Source: Psychrosphaera algicola (GTDB taxonomy: Bacteria; Pseudomonadota; Gammaproteobacteria; Enterobacterales; Alteromonadaceae). From it: a stretch of 64,000 nucleotides of DNA. How positions within the stretch are numbered: position 1 is the first letter of the stretch; each line of letters starts with the position of its first letter. The DNA lies in the NCBI RefSeq assembly GCF_028401425.1, contig NZ_JAQOMS010000002.1:4627518-4691517 (forward strand), given 5' to 3'. Shown piece by piece: positions 20,895 to 31,087 of the stretch. The notes under the pieces are model-generated. The model was not told where the DNA came from, did no database searches, and was given only the letters and a program-made list of their open reading frames with translations. Both the position numbers and the translations under genes were made by a program.

Positions 20895-20942
20895 TTTTAA
20901 AAGATTCTAATCTTCGGGTTTTTAAAAGATTGTAATCTTCGG
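20895..20942. repeat. Tandem pair of 23-base palindromic units
   Basis: Two copies (20895-20917 and 20920-20942) of a unit containing aagattNtaatctt followed by cgg, differing at one base. Each is itself palindromic. They form the extreme 3' end of the SDR-like gene and extend into the intergenic region before ilvI. Confidence 0.7.
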
Positions 20943-21589
20943 TTTTCTGCAATTGTAACGGATTGTTTTTGATCAGCTATTATCTGGCACACCGCTCGGG
21001 AAACCGTATCGGCAGTAATTGGCTTATATTGACTAATAAAAGGTATGAATTGCAACGCAGTTAAAACATATTTCCCAAAAGTTTCACCTATCCGTTTCTC
21101 TGGACGAGGGCCGACTAATACACTTGGACGGACGATTAACGAGTGGTCAAAACCAAGTTGCAATAATTGGTGTTCGGTTTCGCCTTTCAAATTTAAATAG
21201 AACGATGACGCGCCGACTTTTGCACCAATGGAAGAAATAAAAACCAACCGAGTTGCGCCATTTAATTTAGCTAATGTTGCAAACTCAACTGGGTAGGTTT
21301 GGTCAACTCTAATCATTGCCTGTTGACTGCCTGCGTGTTTAATTGTGGTGCCTAAACAACAAAATAACGTGTCGCCAACAATATCTTGAACATGGGCTTC
21401 AAGGTGATCAAAGTCTGTTTTTATCTGGACCAATTTATTGTGTGTAAAGTTTGCGGGTAAGTCAGAGCGACTGAAGTTGATAACTTGACAATAGTGTTCG
21501 TCGGCCAATAACTGAGTAATTAATGATTGACCGACAAGGCCTGTTGCGCCAATAACTAAAGCGCGTTTGGGGTTAGTAGCAGTTTTCAA
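20897..21589 (-). CDS. NAD(P)-binding atypical SDR (HTATIP2/YwnB-like oxidoreductase)
   Basis: 230 residues with a Rossmann start RALVIGATGLVGQSLITQLL (GxTGxxG), a VFISSIGAK strand and YLNLKGETEHQL (YxxxK-like), ending in RPSVLVGPR, as in small NAD(P)-binding epimerase-like proteins. Substrate unknown. The start codon is TTG at 21589, since a stop lies just upstream in frame; it overlaps the end of ruvX by 17 bases, so it is probably co-transcribed with the rsmE-gshB-yqgE-ruvX operon. The C-terminal codons come from a short tandem repeat. Confidence 0.75.
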   Translation of the reverse strand: MKTATNPKRALVIGATGLVGQSLITQLLADEHYCQVINFSRSDLPANFTHNKLVQIKTDFDHLEAHVQDIVGDTLFCCLGTTIKHAGSQQAMIRVDQTYPVEFATLAKLNGATRLVFISSIGAKVGASSFYLNLKGETEHQLLQLGFDHSLIVRPSVLVGPRPEKRIGETFGKYVLTALQFIPFISQYKPITADTVSRAVCQIIADQKQSVTIAENRRLQSFKNPKIRIF

Positions 21590-21989
21590 AGTAACTTTCT
21601 AATATAACTACTGCTGATTGTGAGTCAACATTACCTTTTTTAAGTTACGAAAGCCACCGGATGCAAATAAATCTGCCTTGGCATCAACTGTAGTCAGACG
21701 TTCGTCATGGGTTTCTATGGCATAACCAAAGCGACCATGGATCTTGTTGGCGAATTTTTTGCGCGGGCAGTCATCGGTTGTTCTGTACCATCCATATTAA
21801 GTGGCAATCCGACAACCACTAGGTCTGGTTCCCAAGTGGTAAGTAGCTTTTCAACTTGGTCCCACTGAGGTACACCATCCTTCGCTCGTAAAGCTTCAAG
21901 GGGGATGCCGTACCGGTTAATGATTGTCCTACTGCAAAACCAATGCTAGTTGTGCCGTAGTCGATACCAATAATGGTTTTTGACTTCAT
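21573..21989 (-). CDS. ruvX: Holliday junction resolvase-like / pre-16S rRNA nuclease YqgF (three frame breaks)
   Basis: RNase H-fold nuclease implicated in 5' maturation of 16S rRNA. Start MKSKTIIGIDYGTTSIGFAVGQ; then, after frame changes, VVVGLPLNMDGTEQPMTARA, HDERLTTVDAKA and the C-terminus VVILESYFENCY, which matches the E. coli protein ending. Breaks: a C run near 21900-21905, an A run (T on +) near 21755-21760, and a second A run near 21636-21641, each apparently one base short. About 139 codons, the normal length. The start overlaps the yqgE stop by one base. Confidence 0.88.
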
Positions 21990-22567
21990 TAAGCGTGTCC
22001 TGAAATTGCGGACAGTTGACTGATGTCGATGCCCAGTTTTTGGATTGCTCTTTCCCAACGTTTTTCAACTGGGGTATTGAATAAAATATCGTGGTCAGCT
22101 TCAATTGTTAATCAGGCATTGTTCGCCATTTCATCTTCCAATTGACCAGCAGTCCATCCTGCATAGCCTAAAGTTAATAAAAATTGATCAGGTGCTTGCT
22201 CGGTTGACAAGCTTTGCAATATATCTTTCGACGTTGTTACATTGATGTCGCCCGGAAGCGCTATACTTGAAGTCCAAATTTTGCCCCCTGTGTGCAATAC
22301 AAAACCACGGTCAGTTTGCACCGGACCACCTGTTAGCACATTTTTTGATGACAATGCCGATGATTCACTGGTTTCAATGTCAATTTCGTTTAACAGTCGA
22401 CTAACACTGATCTCAGATGATTTGTTAATGACCAAGCCCATTGCGCCCTGATCATCGTGTTCGCAAATGTAGGTCACTGACCGACCAAAAAATGAACCAT
22501 CTAAAGAAGGCATCGCAATCAATAGTTGGTTCGTTAAATTGGTGATTTCTGTAATTTCTGCCGTCAT
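21989..22567 (-). CDS. yqgE: YqgE/AlgH family protein (in-frame TGA at a conserved Trp)
   Basis: Conserved family of unknown biochemical role. The first 151 residues are open (LLIAMPSLDGSFFGRSVTYICEH, GGPVQTDRGFVLH, LGYAGWTAGQLEDEMANNA) and then hit TGA at 22112-22114, where the family has Trp (NAWL). The same frame continues with LTIEADHDILFNTPVEKRW to the natural stop at 21989-21991, giving 192 residues, the family length. CCTGG read as CCTGA explains the TGA. The true stop overlaps the ruvX start by one base, supporting the full length. Confidence 0.88.
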
Positions 22568-22610
22568 TAAAACTCCTATTAATTGCGCTTTTGAGAATGT
22601 GCTTGTTTTA

Positions 22611-23563
22611 CTATTGCGCGCTTATGCGTTGTTCAATAGCGTCAAACAGTGCGCCTGTAATATCTACGTCAAATGCTGCTTCAATTTCTTTGATGCACGT
22701 TGGGCTAGTAACATTTATCTCGGTGACAAAATCACCAATCACATCTAAGCCAACAAATATTAGGCCTTTAGCTTTTAATGTAGGCCCAATTGCATTGGCA
22801 ATCTTCCAGTCGGTGTCCGACAGTGGACGTGCTTCGCCTCGACCGCCAGCTGCTAAATTACCGCGGGTTTCACCTTTTGCTGGTATGCGAGCAAGGCAAT
22901 AAGGCATAGGTTCACCGTCTACAATCAGGATCCGTTTATCGCCATTAGAAATATCTGGGATAAACGCTTGGACCATAGCAAATTGAGTACCGTGTGCCGT
23001 AAGTGTTTCAATGATCACACCAAGGTTAGGATCACCTGCTTTAACTCTAAAGATAGAGGCTCCACCCATACCATCAAGTGGTTTGAGGATGATATCGCCA
23101 TGTTTTTCATAAAAAGCCCGGATCTGCTTATCACTGCGAGTTACTAATGTTTGCGGTGTAAACTCTGAGAACCAACTGGTATATAATTTTTCATTAGCAT
23201 CACGCAGACTTTGAGGTTTGTTAACGATCAAAGTACCTTCGTCTTCTGCACGCTCTAAAATATAGGTGGCGTAAATAAATTCGGTATCAAAAGGAGGATC
23301 TTTACGCATTAGTATCACGTCTAGATCAGACAATAATATGTCGTTAGACTCGGCAAGAGTGAAGTGATCGCCCACCACATTTTGTACGGTTAATTGACGC
23401 GCTTGACCATATGCTCGACCATTTTCTAAAAATAGGTCGTTCATTTCAAAGTAGTACAATTCATAGCCCCGTGCCTGTGCTTGCAGCAACATTGCAAAGC
23501 TCGAATCTTTTTCAAATTAATATCTGCAATGGGATCCATCACAATGCCAAGTTTTTTTGTCAT
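22611..23563 (-). CDS. gshB: Glutathione synthetase (one frame break)
   Basis: ATP-grasp enzyme joining gamma-glutamylcysteine and glycine. Start MTKKLGIVMDPIADINLKK at 23563, then a break in an A run near 23512-23516 (expected DSSFAMLLQAQARGYELYY). ATP-grasp motifs are LKPLDGMGGASIFR and GLDVIGDFVTEINVTSPTC. About 317 residues against 316 in E. coli. Lies between rsmE and yqgE in the conserved operon. Confidence 0.95.
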
Positions 23564-23584
23564 TTTTAATCCTAGTATTAAAAA

Positions 23585-24316
23585 TTAAGCTAAATCACCA
23601 AACTGAAATTGCAGTGATGCTAATAAGGTTAACGCGGCGGTTTCAGTGCGTAATACTCTTGGGCCAAGTTGAATGTCTGTGTAATTGGCGTCACCTGCTT
23701 GGCGAATTTCTTCGTCACTTAAACCACCTTCTGGGCCGATAATAAAACGGACGCCACTGTCAGGTATTGTAATCGTTTTAATAGAAGTGGAGGCTTTAGG
23801 GTGTAAATTCAACTTCAGTTGGTTAGTTTCTTGTTTTAAAAACTCAGACAAACTGATTGGTGGGTGAACAACAGGAATAATAGCGCGACCACTTTGTTCA
23901 CAGGCCGAGATTGCTATTTTTTGCCACTGCTGGTGTTTTTTCTCTAATCGTTCACCAGCTAATTTAACGCCACAACGTTCAGTAAAAACTGGTGTGATCT
24001 CCATAATGCCTAATTCAACGGATTTTTGGATGGTAAAATCCATCTTATCACCGCGGGAAATGCCCTGAGCCAAATGAATATTTAACGGTGACTCATTTTC
24101 AATCGCGGCTTTTTCTAGAGGCAATATTTGGACTGACTTTTTGCTCACATCCGTAATTTCGCTAAGGTAATCGTGCCCGTCGCCATTAAACAATATGATT
24201 TTGTAACCTTGTTTCAAGCGTAATACTTTAGCGACGTGATTTGCAGCGTCCGAGTCTAACTCGCAGTTGCTATTTAATTGCAATGGTGAAGAATGATAAA
24301 TTCGAGGTATTCTCAT
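23585..24316 (-). CDS. rsmE: 16S rRNA m3U1498 methyltransferase
   Basis: SPOUT-class methyltransferase modifying U1498 of 16S rRNA. 243 residues, the same as E. coli. PUA-like N-terminus (MRIPRIYHSS, AANHVAKVLRL), central QKSVELGIMEITPVFTERC, and the SAM-binding knot FIIGPEGGLSDEEI followed by LGPRVLRTETA. Frame intact. First gene of rsmE-gshB-yqgE-ruvX. Confidence 0.96.
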   Translation of the reverse strand: MRIPRIYHSSPLQLNSNCELDSDAANHVAKVLRLKQGYKIILFNGDGHDYLSEITDVSKKSVQILPLEKAAIENESPLNIHLAQGISRGDKMDFTIQKSVELGIMEITPVFTERCGVKLAGERLEKKHQQWQKIAISACEQSGRAIIPVVHPPISLSEFLKQETNQLKLNLHPKASTSIKTITIPDSGVRFIIGPEGGLSDEEIRQAGDANYTDIQLGPRVLRTETAALTLLASLQFQFGDLA

Positions 24317-24527
24317 GGCGTTTCTATTTGCTTTTTTTGCAATTTTAGCAGGCTGATTTTGATATGCCTATGGTTATCACATAACTATTTTTTTAATGAA
24401 CAATAATTCGTTAAGCCTCAGTTGCTTTAGTTTATTCCGTCGAACCCAAGTTTTTTGTTACTAATTTTCTATGAAAAATATACCTTGAATTGCTATTATG
24501 CGGCACGGCTTTATTTAAGGAGTGCAA

Positions 24528-25436
24528 ATGGATCCTATTATCTCTGTCGAAGGATTAATTAAACAATATAAAGATGTTATTGCCGTCAATAATGTCTCAT
24601 TTGATATTCAACATGGGACTTGTTTTGGTTTGTTGGGCCCAAATGGCGCTGGAAAGACAACAACTATAGAAATGATGGAAGGCTTAACCCCACCGAGTAA
24701 AGGCCAAATTAAGTTATTTAGTAAAACGTTGACAAAAGCGGCGTTAGACCAGATAGGCATACAGTTCCAGCAAACTGCTCTACAAGACTTCTTAACGGTC
24801 ACCGAAACCATTAACTTATTTGCTTCCTTTTATAAAAATACGTTGGCAACGGATACACTCATCACTATGTGTGACTTGGTTGAAGTCAAAGACCGTAATC
24901 ACCAAAAATTGTCAGGTGGACAAAAGCAACGTTTGCTTCTCGCCTTAGCATTAGTGAATGACCCACAGATCATATTTTTGGACGAGCCAACAACTGGGCT
25001 TGATCCCCACGCTAGGCGTAACTTCTGGGATCTGCTTACTGAGATTAAAAACTCGGGTAAAACCATTATCATCACAACGCATTATATGGATGAAGCTCAG
25101 TATTTATGTGACGAAATTGCGATTATGGACCGTGGTGAAATCATTGCCCATAACAGCCCAGATAATCTACTACAACAGCATTTTTCAGGGGCGATTATCC
25201 GCTTACCAAAACCAAATTTAGAAGGGCACACCTTACCAAGTGGGACTCGCCCTTACGGTGATGGTTTTTATGATATTGATGCCATTAATGTTGAAAAAAC
25301 CATAACGGAATTACTGTCGCAGGGAATTTCTCTTGATGGCTTGCAAGTTAAATCCGCAAACTTAGATGATCTATTTATTAAACTTACAGGTCATGCGCTT
25401 ACTGGACCTACTATTGACGTAAAGGCGGGAGAATAA
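24528..25436 (+). CDS. ABC-2 type transporter, ATP-binding subunit
   Basis: ATPase of an exporter. Walker A GPNGAGKTTT at about residues 38-47, signature LSGGQKQRL, Walker B IIFLDEPTTGLDP and H-loop ITTHYMDEA. 302 residues. ATG 24528 is preferred over the in-frame GTG 24522 because the aaggag Shine-Dalgarno ends at 24522. The stop is one base from the permease start. The substrate cannot be told from sequence. Confidence 0.92.
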   Translation: MDPIISVEGLIKQYKDVIAVNNVSFDIQHGTCFGLLGPNGAGKTTTIEMMEGLTPPSKGQIKLFSKTLTKAALDQIGIQFQQTALQDFLTVTETINLFASFYKNTLATDTLITMCDLVEVKDRNHQKLSGGQKQRLLLALALVNDPQIIFLDEPTTGLDPHARRNFWDLLTEIKNSGKTIIITTHYMDEAQYLCDEIAIMDRGEIIAHNSPDNLLQQHFSGAIIRLPKPNLEGHTLPSGTRPYGDGFYDIDAINVEKTITELLSQGISLDGLQVKSANLDDLFIKLTGHALTGPTIDVKAGE

Positions 25437-25437
25437 C

Positions 25438-26450
25438 ATGTTGGCATTAAAGCGCTTTTGGGCCATTTTAAAAGCCCGCAATTTAGAATTTTTCAGAGAC
25501 AAATCGTCACTTAGTTGGAGCATTATATTTCCGGTTTTGTTGTTGGCGGGTTTTGCGGTGGTTTTCTCCGACAATGATAAAGACGTTTACAAAGTTGGTG
25601 TGATAGATAAGCCCGAAAACTTTAGCGCCTTTAGCGATGTGCGTTTTATCAATTTTGTCGACTATCAAGACATTGACGCTGCGATGACCAAATTGGAGCG
25701 TCATCAACTTGATTTAGTGATAGACCACACGAATAAAAAGATTTGGCAAAACGAATCTTCAGCAAACAGCTATATCGTTCAAAAGATGCTGTCTGGTGCT
25801 ATTGACGAGCGTTGGCAGTCGTCGTTTATTGATGGCCGAGCCATTCGTTATGTCGATTGGGTATTACTAGAATTTTGGGCATGAACATGATGTTCAGTTG
25901 TTTATTTGGTGTAGGTTATGTCATCGTACGTTACCGTAAAAATATGGTGTTAAAACGACTTAATGCCACGCCTGTTAAAGCCATCGAGTTTTTAGCGGCG
26001 CAGATCACCTCGCGTCTATGGATAGTCATTGCTATTTCGGGTTCAGTATTTGCCGGATGTGATTTTATATTCGATTTCTATATGTTGGGCTCGTTTTGGA
26101 ACTTATTACTTGTCGCTGTTTTAGGGGCGATGTCGTTAATTTCATTAGGTCTGTTGTTGTCTTCTCGCAGTCGCAGTGAAGAATTAACCGGTGGGTTGCT
26201 AAATTTGGTCACCTGACCAATGATGATCTTATCCGGTGTTTGGTTTTCATTGGAGGGGAGCCCTGAGTTTATTAGACAAATATCCTACTTTTTGCCATTA
26301 ACTCATCTGGTGGAAGGGGCTCGAGCCGTGATGATAGAAGGCGCTGACTTTGTTGCATTGTCCACGCACACTATTCCATTAGCGGTGATGACATTTGTTT
26401 TTCTGACAATTGGCGCGCTTATGTTTCGCTGGGACGGTGACGGTCGTTAA
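25438..26450 (+). CDS. ABC-2 type transporter, permease subunit (one frame break, one in-frame TGA)
   Basis: Membrane partner of the upstream ATPase. N-terminal helix SLSWSIIFPVLLLAGFAVVF, a periplasmic loop, then the ABC-2 membrane domain (GMNMMFSCLFGVGYVIVRYR). Two defects, both where CCWGG is expected. At 25867-25870 CTAG replaces CCAGG (expected WVLPGILGMN), shifting the frame. At 26214-26216 TGA replaces TGG in the conserved segment NLVT-W-PMMILSGVWFSLEG. About 337 residues when repaired. Confidence 0.88.
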
Positions 26451-26474
26451 GCGACTTGCTGAGTTATGATAACA

Positions 26475-26513
26475 GCTCACTATTGCAAAAAGGCACTTAT
26501 TGCAATAGTGAGC
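26475..26513. other. Strong 14-bp hairpin after the ABC permease
   Basis: Perfect inverted repeat gctcactattgcaa / ttgcaatagtgagc with an 11-base loop, 25 bases past the permease stop and without a T run. It may stabilise the mRNA 3' end or assist termination; the next structure is the metK terminator. Confidence 0.55.
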
Positions 26514-26534
26514 ATTGGATAAAACGGTAGCAAT

Positions 26535-26582
26535 AAAAAAGCCCCAGTGACCATTTATTAGACGGTTATCTGGGGCTTTTTT
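26535..26582. terminator. Terminator for metK (usable on both strands)
   Basis: Stem aaaaaagccccag / ctggggctttttt around a 22-base loop, 12 bases past the metK stop. Reads as an intrinsic terminator from either side. Confidence 0.82.
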
Positions 26583-26593
26583 AATTTTGCTTT

Positions 26594-27745
26594 TTACCAA
26601 CCAACAGACGCTTTAAGCGCTTCAACTTTGTCGGTTTTTTCCCAAGGGAATTCTTCACGACCGAAGTGCCCATAGGCTGCGGTCGCTTTATATATTGGAC
26701 GTTCTAAGTCAAGCATTTGAATCAAACCGTATGGACGTAAATCAAAGTGTTCACGAACAAGTTGGATAATTCTATCTTCTTCAAATTTACCCGTGCCAAA
26801 TGTTTCAATACTGATTGACGTTGGCTCAGCAACACCAATTGCATATGAAACTTGAAGTTCGGCTTTGTCAGCTAAACCAGCAGCAACTAAATTCTTGGCA
26901 ACATAACGAGCCGCATAAGCAGCAGAACGGTCAACTTTTGATGGATCTTTACCAGAGAATGCGCCACCACCGTGACGAGCCATGCCGCCATAGGTATCAA
27001 CGATGATCTTACGACCCGTTAAACCACAATCACCCATTGGTCCACCGATGACAAAACGACCTGTTGGATTAATGAAAAATTTAGTTTCTTTCGTTAACCA
27101 TTGAGCCGGTAATGTTGGCTTTATGATAGTTTCCATAACCGCTTCAACAAGATCTGATTGGGTAATAGAGTCACAATGTTGAGTCGATAAAACAACGGCG
27201 TCGATCCCAACTGGCTTGCCATTTTCGTAGGCAAAGGTAACTTGTGATTTAGCGTCTGGACGCAACCACGGTAGTGTCCCGTCTTTACGCACTTGCGCTT
27301 GACGTTTAACTAAACGATGAGAATATTCAATTGGCGCAGGCATTAAAACTTCAGTTTCATTACATGCATAACCAAACATTAAGCCTTGGTCGCCGGCACC
27401 TTGTTCACTAGGGTCTGCTCTATCAACACCTTGGTTAATGTCTGGCGATTGTTTGCCGATGGTATTTAAAATGGCACATGAATCTGCATCAAAACCCATA
27501 TCTGAATGCACATAACCAATTTCTTTTACGGTATTGCGAGTTAATTCTTCGATATCAACCCAAGCGCTAGTAGTTACTTCACCACCAACCATGACCATAC
27601 CGGTTTTAACGTATGTTTCGCAGGCAACTCGAGCTTTAGGATCTTGCGCTAATATTGCGTCAAGTACAGCGTCAGATATTTGATCCGCGATTTTATCCGG
27701 GTGTCCTTCAGAAACAGATTCTGATGTAAATAAATGTTTTGCCAT
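26594..27745 (-). CDS. metK: S-adenosylmethionine synthase
   Basis: Makes SAM from methionine and ATP. 383 residues, frame intact. Hallmarks: MAKHLFTSESVSEGHPDKIADQ, the ATP motif GAGDQGLMFGYA and the P-loop-like GGGAFSGKDPSKVDRS. Preceded by a MetJ operator about 115-140 bases upstream. Confidence 0.98.
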   Translation of the reverse strand: MAKHLFTSESVSEGHPDKIADQISDAVLDAILAQDPKARVACETYVKTGMVMVGGEVTTSAWVDIEELTRNTVKEIGYVHSDMGFDADSCAILNTIGKQSPDINQGVDRADPSEQGAGDQGLMFGYACNETEVLMPAPIEYSHRLVKRQAQVRKDGTLPWLRPDAKSQVTFAYENGKPVGIDAVVLSTQHCDSITQSDLVEAVMETIIKPTLPAQWLTKETKFFINPTGRFVIGGPMGDCGLTGRKIIVDTYGGMARHGGGAFSGKDPSKVDRSAAYAARYVAKNLVAAGLADKAELQVSYAIGVAEPTSISIETFGTGKFEEDRIIQLVREHFDLRPYGLIQMLDLERPIYKATAAYGHFGREEFPWEKTDKVEALKASVGW

Positions 27746-27861
27746 GAATAATTTCTCTCAGATGAAAACTTATTTTGAAAATTAGTGTGTTTAGCTATTT
27801 TGATTATTAGCCAAAGTTACGTAATTTTAATCCAAAAACAGTGCTAACACCTAATACTTTT

Positions 27862-27885
27862 TTACATCTAGACGTCTATACGTAT
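27862..27885. promoter_or_regulatory. Tandem met boxes (MetJ operator) upstream of metK
   Basis: Three contiguous 8-mers: ttacatct (5 of 8 to agacgtct), AGACGTCT at 27870-27877 (perfect) and atacgtat (6 of 8). MetJ-SAM binds two or more tandem boxes, and metK is a known MetJ target, so feedback repression by SAM is the inferred control. Confidence 0.75.
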
Positions 27886-28396
27886 CTAATGTTGCTTTCA
27901 ATGCACCTATTTAGAGGGGCTGGTTTGATTTAAAAAATAAATAATTTGATGATAAAACGACCTTTGTTTATTAACAAAAAGCACGTAAAGCGAGGAGACA
28001 AGTTGATAACAGGCACTATTTTGTGCCATTGCTCACAATTGATAAGTCAATCGGCCAGAATTAAACACAATAAAAAGTGCGTTAATTTTGTTGAATTTCG
28101 ACCACATTAAGAAGTTAAGCAAAGCGACTCAGGAGACAAATCCGATAAATATGGTACTTAAATAAAATGGGCTTATTGTCCAATGCCTAATGAATATATC
28201 GACAGGCTTGTTAAGGCTTAGAATTGGGATAAGGCGTTGTTTTACTCAGTTTGGCCATAAAACTTGCACGTTTTTACGAAAGGATAAAAATCTTTACAAA
28301 GTTCAGCTTGTAAAATAGGTCGTTGAACACGCAAACCCTTGCAGGTAGGTGTTGCCTCTGATTATATGTTTGTAACAATAACAAAAGGTTAATCTA
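27886..28396. other. Intergenic region between metK and the M3 peptidase gene
   Basis: About 510 AT-rich bases holding the divergent promoters. I see no convincing reading frame, RNA gene or riboswitch fold here beyond the met boxes just to the left. Confidence 0.5.
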
Positions 28397-30557
28397 ATGA
28401 AAAAATCGATAAAACTTGCAGTTGCGGTCGCTCTGCTTGGTGGCTTAACAGCTTGTGGCGGCAGTGATGTTAAATCACCTGTTGCTGAGGTATCTGCAGC
28501 GCAAAATACCACAAACACTATTTTGAAACCATGGACAGGTCCATTTGAAGGTGTACCAGCGTTTGACACTGTAAAACTTGACGATTTGATACCGGCTTTT
28601 AAAATCGCAATGAAATCGCATTTAGCTGAAGTTGAAGCAATTGCTAATAATAAAGCGCCGGCTACTTTCGAAAATACTATCGTTGCATTAGAAGCCGTTG
28701 GTGAAGATTTAGATCGCGTATGGACATACTACGGAATTTGGCGTTCAAACATGTCGTCACCGGAAGTACGCGAAGTGGGTAAAGAGTTATCACCATTAAT
28801 TTCTAAGCATTATTCTCAGATTAGCCAGAACGAAACATTATTTGCTCGGATCAAAGCCGTTTACGAAAGCAAAGAAATGAAGACGTTACGTAAAGATCAA
28901 CAACGTTTAGTTGAAAACAGCTACAAAGGTTTAGTCCGCAGTGGCGCTAAATTATCTGCTGAAGATAAAGAACGTTTTGCTGCTATTAACCTAGCTTTGG
29001 CAGAGCTACACACTAACTTTGGTAATAACGTATTAGCCGACGAAGAAAACTATGTTACCTATTTAAATGAGTCACAACTTGGTGGGTTACCGCAGTCGGT
29101 AATCACAGCGGCTGCATCTGCTGCAGCAGCGCTGGGTAAAGAAGGTCAATACGCAATTACCAACACGCGTTCTTCGATGGACCCGTTTTTAACGTATTCA
29201 GACGAGCGTGAGTTACGTAAAGAAGTATGGAACAAATACTATAGTCGTGGCGATAACGGTGATGAATTTGATAACAATAAAAATATCGCTGAAATCCTAA
29301 AGTTACGCCATGAACGTGTTCAATTACTCGGTTATAAAAATTACGCTGAATGGCGTCTTGAAGACCGTATGGCGAAAAATCCTGAAAACGCATTTAATCT
29401 CATGAATGCTGTTTGGCCTGCCGCGATCGCTCGCGTAAAAGAAGAAGTTGCGGATATGCAAGCCGTAGCAGATGCTGAAAAAGCAAATATCAAAATTGAA
29501 CCATGGGACTACCGTTTTTACGCCGAAAAAGTGCGTAAAGCTAAATACGACCTAGATTCAGATGAAGTGAAACAATACCTACAACTTGATAACTTACGTG
29601 AAGCGATGTTCTATGTTGCTGGTAAGTTGTTTGACTTTAAATTTGACGCGGTCAAAGAGGGCTCTGTTCCTGTCTTCCATGAAGATGTAAAAGTATGGGA
29701 AGTCACTAAGCTATCTACTGGCGAACATGTCGGTGTCTGGTATCTAGACCCATACGCTCGTAAAGGCAAACGCTCTGGTGCATGGGCAACCTCATACCGC
29801 AGCTTTACAACTTTCCAGGGTAAAACCAATGTATTGGCGTCAAATAACTCTAACTTCATCAAGGGTGAGGCGGGCAAACCAACACTTATTTCTTGGTCTG
29901 ATGCAGAAACCTTATTCCACGAGTTTGGTCATGCTTTGCATTCACTGTCGTCTCAAGTTGAATACCCATCGCAAAATGGTGGTGTTCGTGACTACACTGA
30001 ATTCCAGTCACAATTGCTAGAACGTTGGTTAACAACGGATCCGGTTATTGATAACTACTTAACGCATCAAAAAACAGGTAAGCCAATTCCTGCTGATCTA
30101 GTGGCTAAAATCAAAAAAGCAGCAACATTTAACGAAGGGTTTAAAACCACGGAGTATCTTGCGTCTGCAATAATTGATCTTAAATTACACAGCATGGACC
30201 CGGCAGGTTTAGATGCAGATAAATTTGAACGTGAAACACTCGCTGAAATGGGTATGCCGTCTGAATTAGTTATGCGTCATAGAACGCCACATTTTGGGCA
30301 TATATTCTCAGGTGAAGGTTATTCTGCTGGTTACTACGGTTATATGTGGGCAGAAGTATTAACGTCTGACGCAGCTGAAGCATTTGAAGGCTCACCAAGG
30401 TGGTTATTACGACAAGGGTATGGCGAAGAAGTTGGTCGACCATTTGTTCTCTGTACGCAACGCTATTGACCCTGCAGAGGCGTATCGTTTGTTTAGAGGA
30501 CGTGATGCTAAAGTTGAAGCACTAATGCGTGACAGAGGCTTCCCAGTGCCAAAATAG
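28397..30557 (+). CDS. dcp: M3 family metallopeptidase lipoprotein, peptidyl-dipeptidase Dcp-like (one frame break)
   Basis: Zinc peptidase of the thimet oligopeptidase/Dcp family. Signal peptide with lipobox GGLTACGG (Cys about residue 20), so it is probably membrane-anchored in the periplasm. Catalytic motif LFHEFGHALHSL (HExxH) near 29912, with FSGEGYSAGYYGYMWAEV downstream. The frame breaks at 30395-30400 (CCAAGG for CCAGG; expected FEGSPGGYYDKGMAKKL); the C-terminus NAIDPAEAYRLFRGRDAKVEALMRDRGFPVPK ends at 30557. About 719 residues. Confidence 0.92.
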
Positions 30558-30580
30558 GTATTGGCTTACTCTGAAGTATT

Positions 30581-30612
30581 AAAAAAGGTTAGCAATTTTG
30601 CTAACCTTTTTT
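30581..30612. terminator. Bidirectional terminator between dcp and trxC
   Basis: Stem aaaaaaggttagca / tgctaacctttttt with a short loop, between the 3' ends of the convergent genes. Confidence 0.9.
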
Positions 30613-30641
30613 GTTTTTAACCCAATTATATACGCCAAAAA

Positions 30642-31079
30642 CTATCCGATATGCGACTGCAACCAACGCGTTAAGTCTTGTGGTGGCAATGCCCCAGAGA
30701 CTCTATCTACTTCTTTTCCTTGCTTAAATACGATTAAGGTTGGAATACTACGAATATTAAACATGCCTGCGCTCGATTGAGCGTTTTGAGTATTTAATTT
30801 GCCAAAGCGATAGGTGTGTTTAAAGGCCATGGCGGCTTGCTGAAAATGTGGCGCAAAAGACTTACATGGACCGCACCAGTCAGCCCAAAAGTCGATTACG
30901 ACAGGTAGGTCATTGTTCTGGATAAATTTAAAGACGTTGGCGTCTGTCAGTTCAATTGGTGCGCCCAAAAGTAATTTGTTTTTACATTTGCCGCAAATGC
31001 CATCCGCTTCAATTTTATCTTCAGGTACGCGATTTTTAGCAAAACAGGTGGAGCAAGTTATAAACATTGATGTGGTCAC
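30642..31079 (-). CDS. trxC: Thioredoxin 2
   Basis: Cytosolic thioredoxin with an N-terminal zinc module (CSTC and CGKC) and active site WADWCGPCKSF. About 145 residues. The start is uncertain: an ATG at 31097 overlaps tusE, whereas GTG at 31079 has an agga Shine-Dalgarno 6 bases upstream; ATG at 31067 (MFITCSTC) is the third option and fits E. coli TrxC best in length. Last gene of the tusDCB-tusE cluster. Confidence 0.93.
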   Translation of the reverse strand: MTTSMFITCSTCFAKNRVPEDKIEADGICGKCKNKLLLGAPIELTDANVFKFIQNNDLPVVIDFWADWCGPCKSFAPHFQQAAMAFKHTYRFGKLNTQNAQSSAGMFNIRSIPTLIVFKQGKEVDRVSGALPPQDLTRWLQSHIG

Positions 31080-31087
31080 GGTTTTTC

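Noticed and set aside
22112..26216. TGA read as Trp (alternative genetic code)
   Set aside because: TGA ends many genes here (for example ccmG and tusD), and both cases fit the CCTGG misread pattern.
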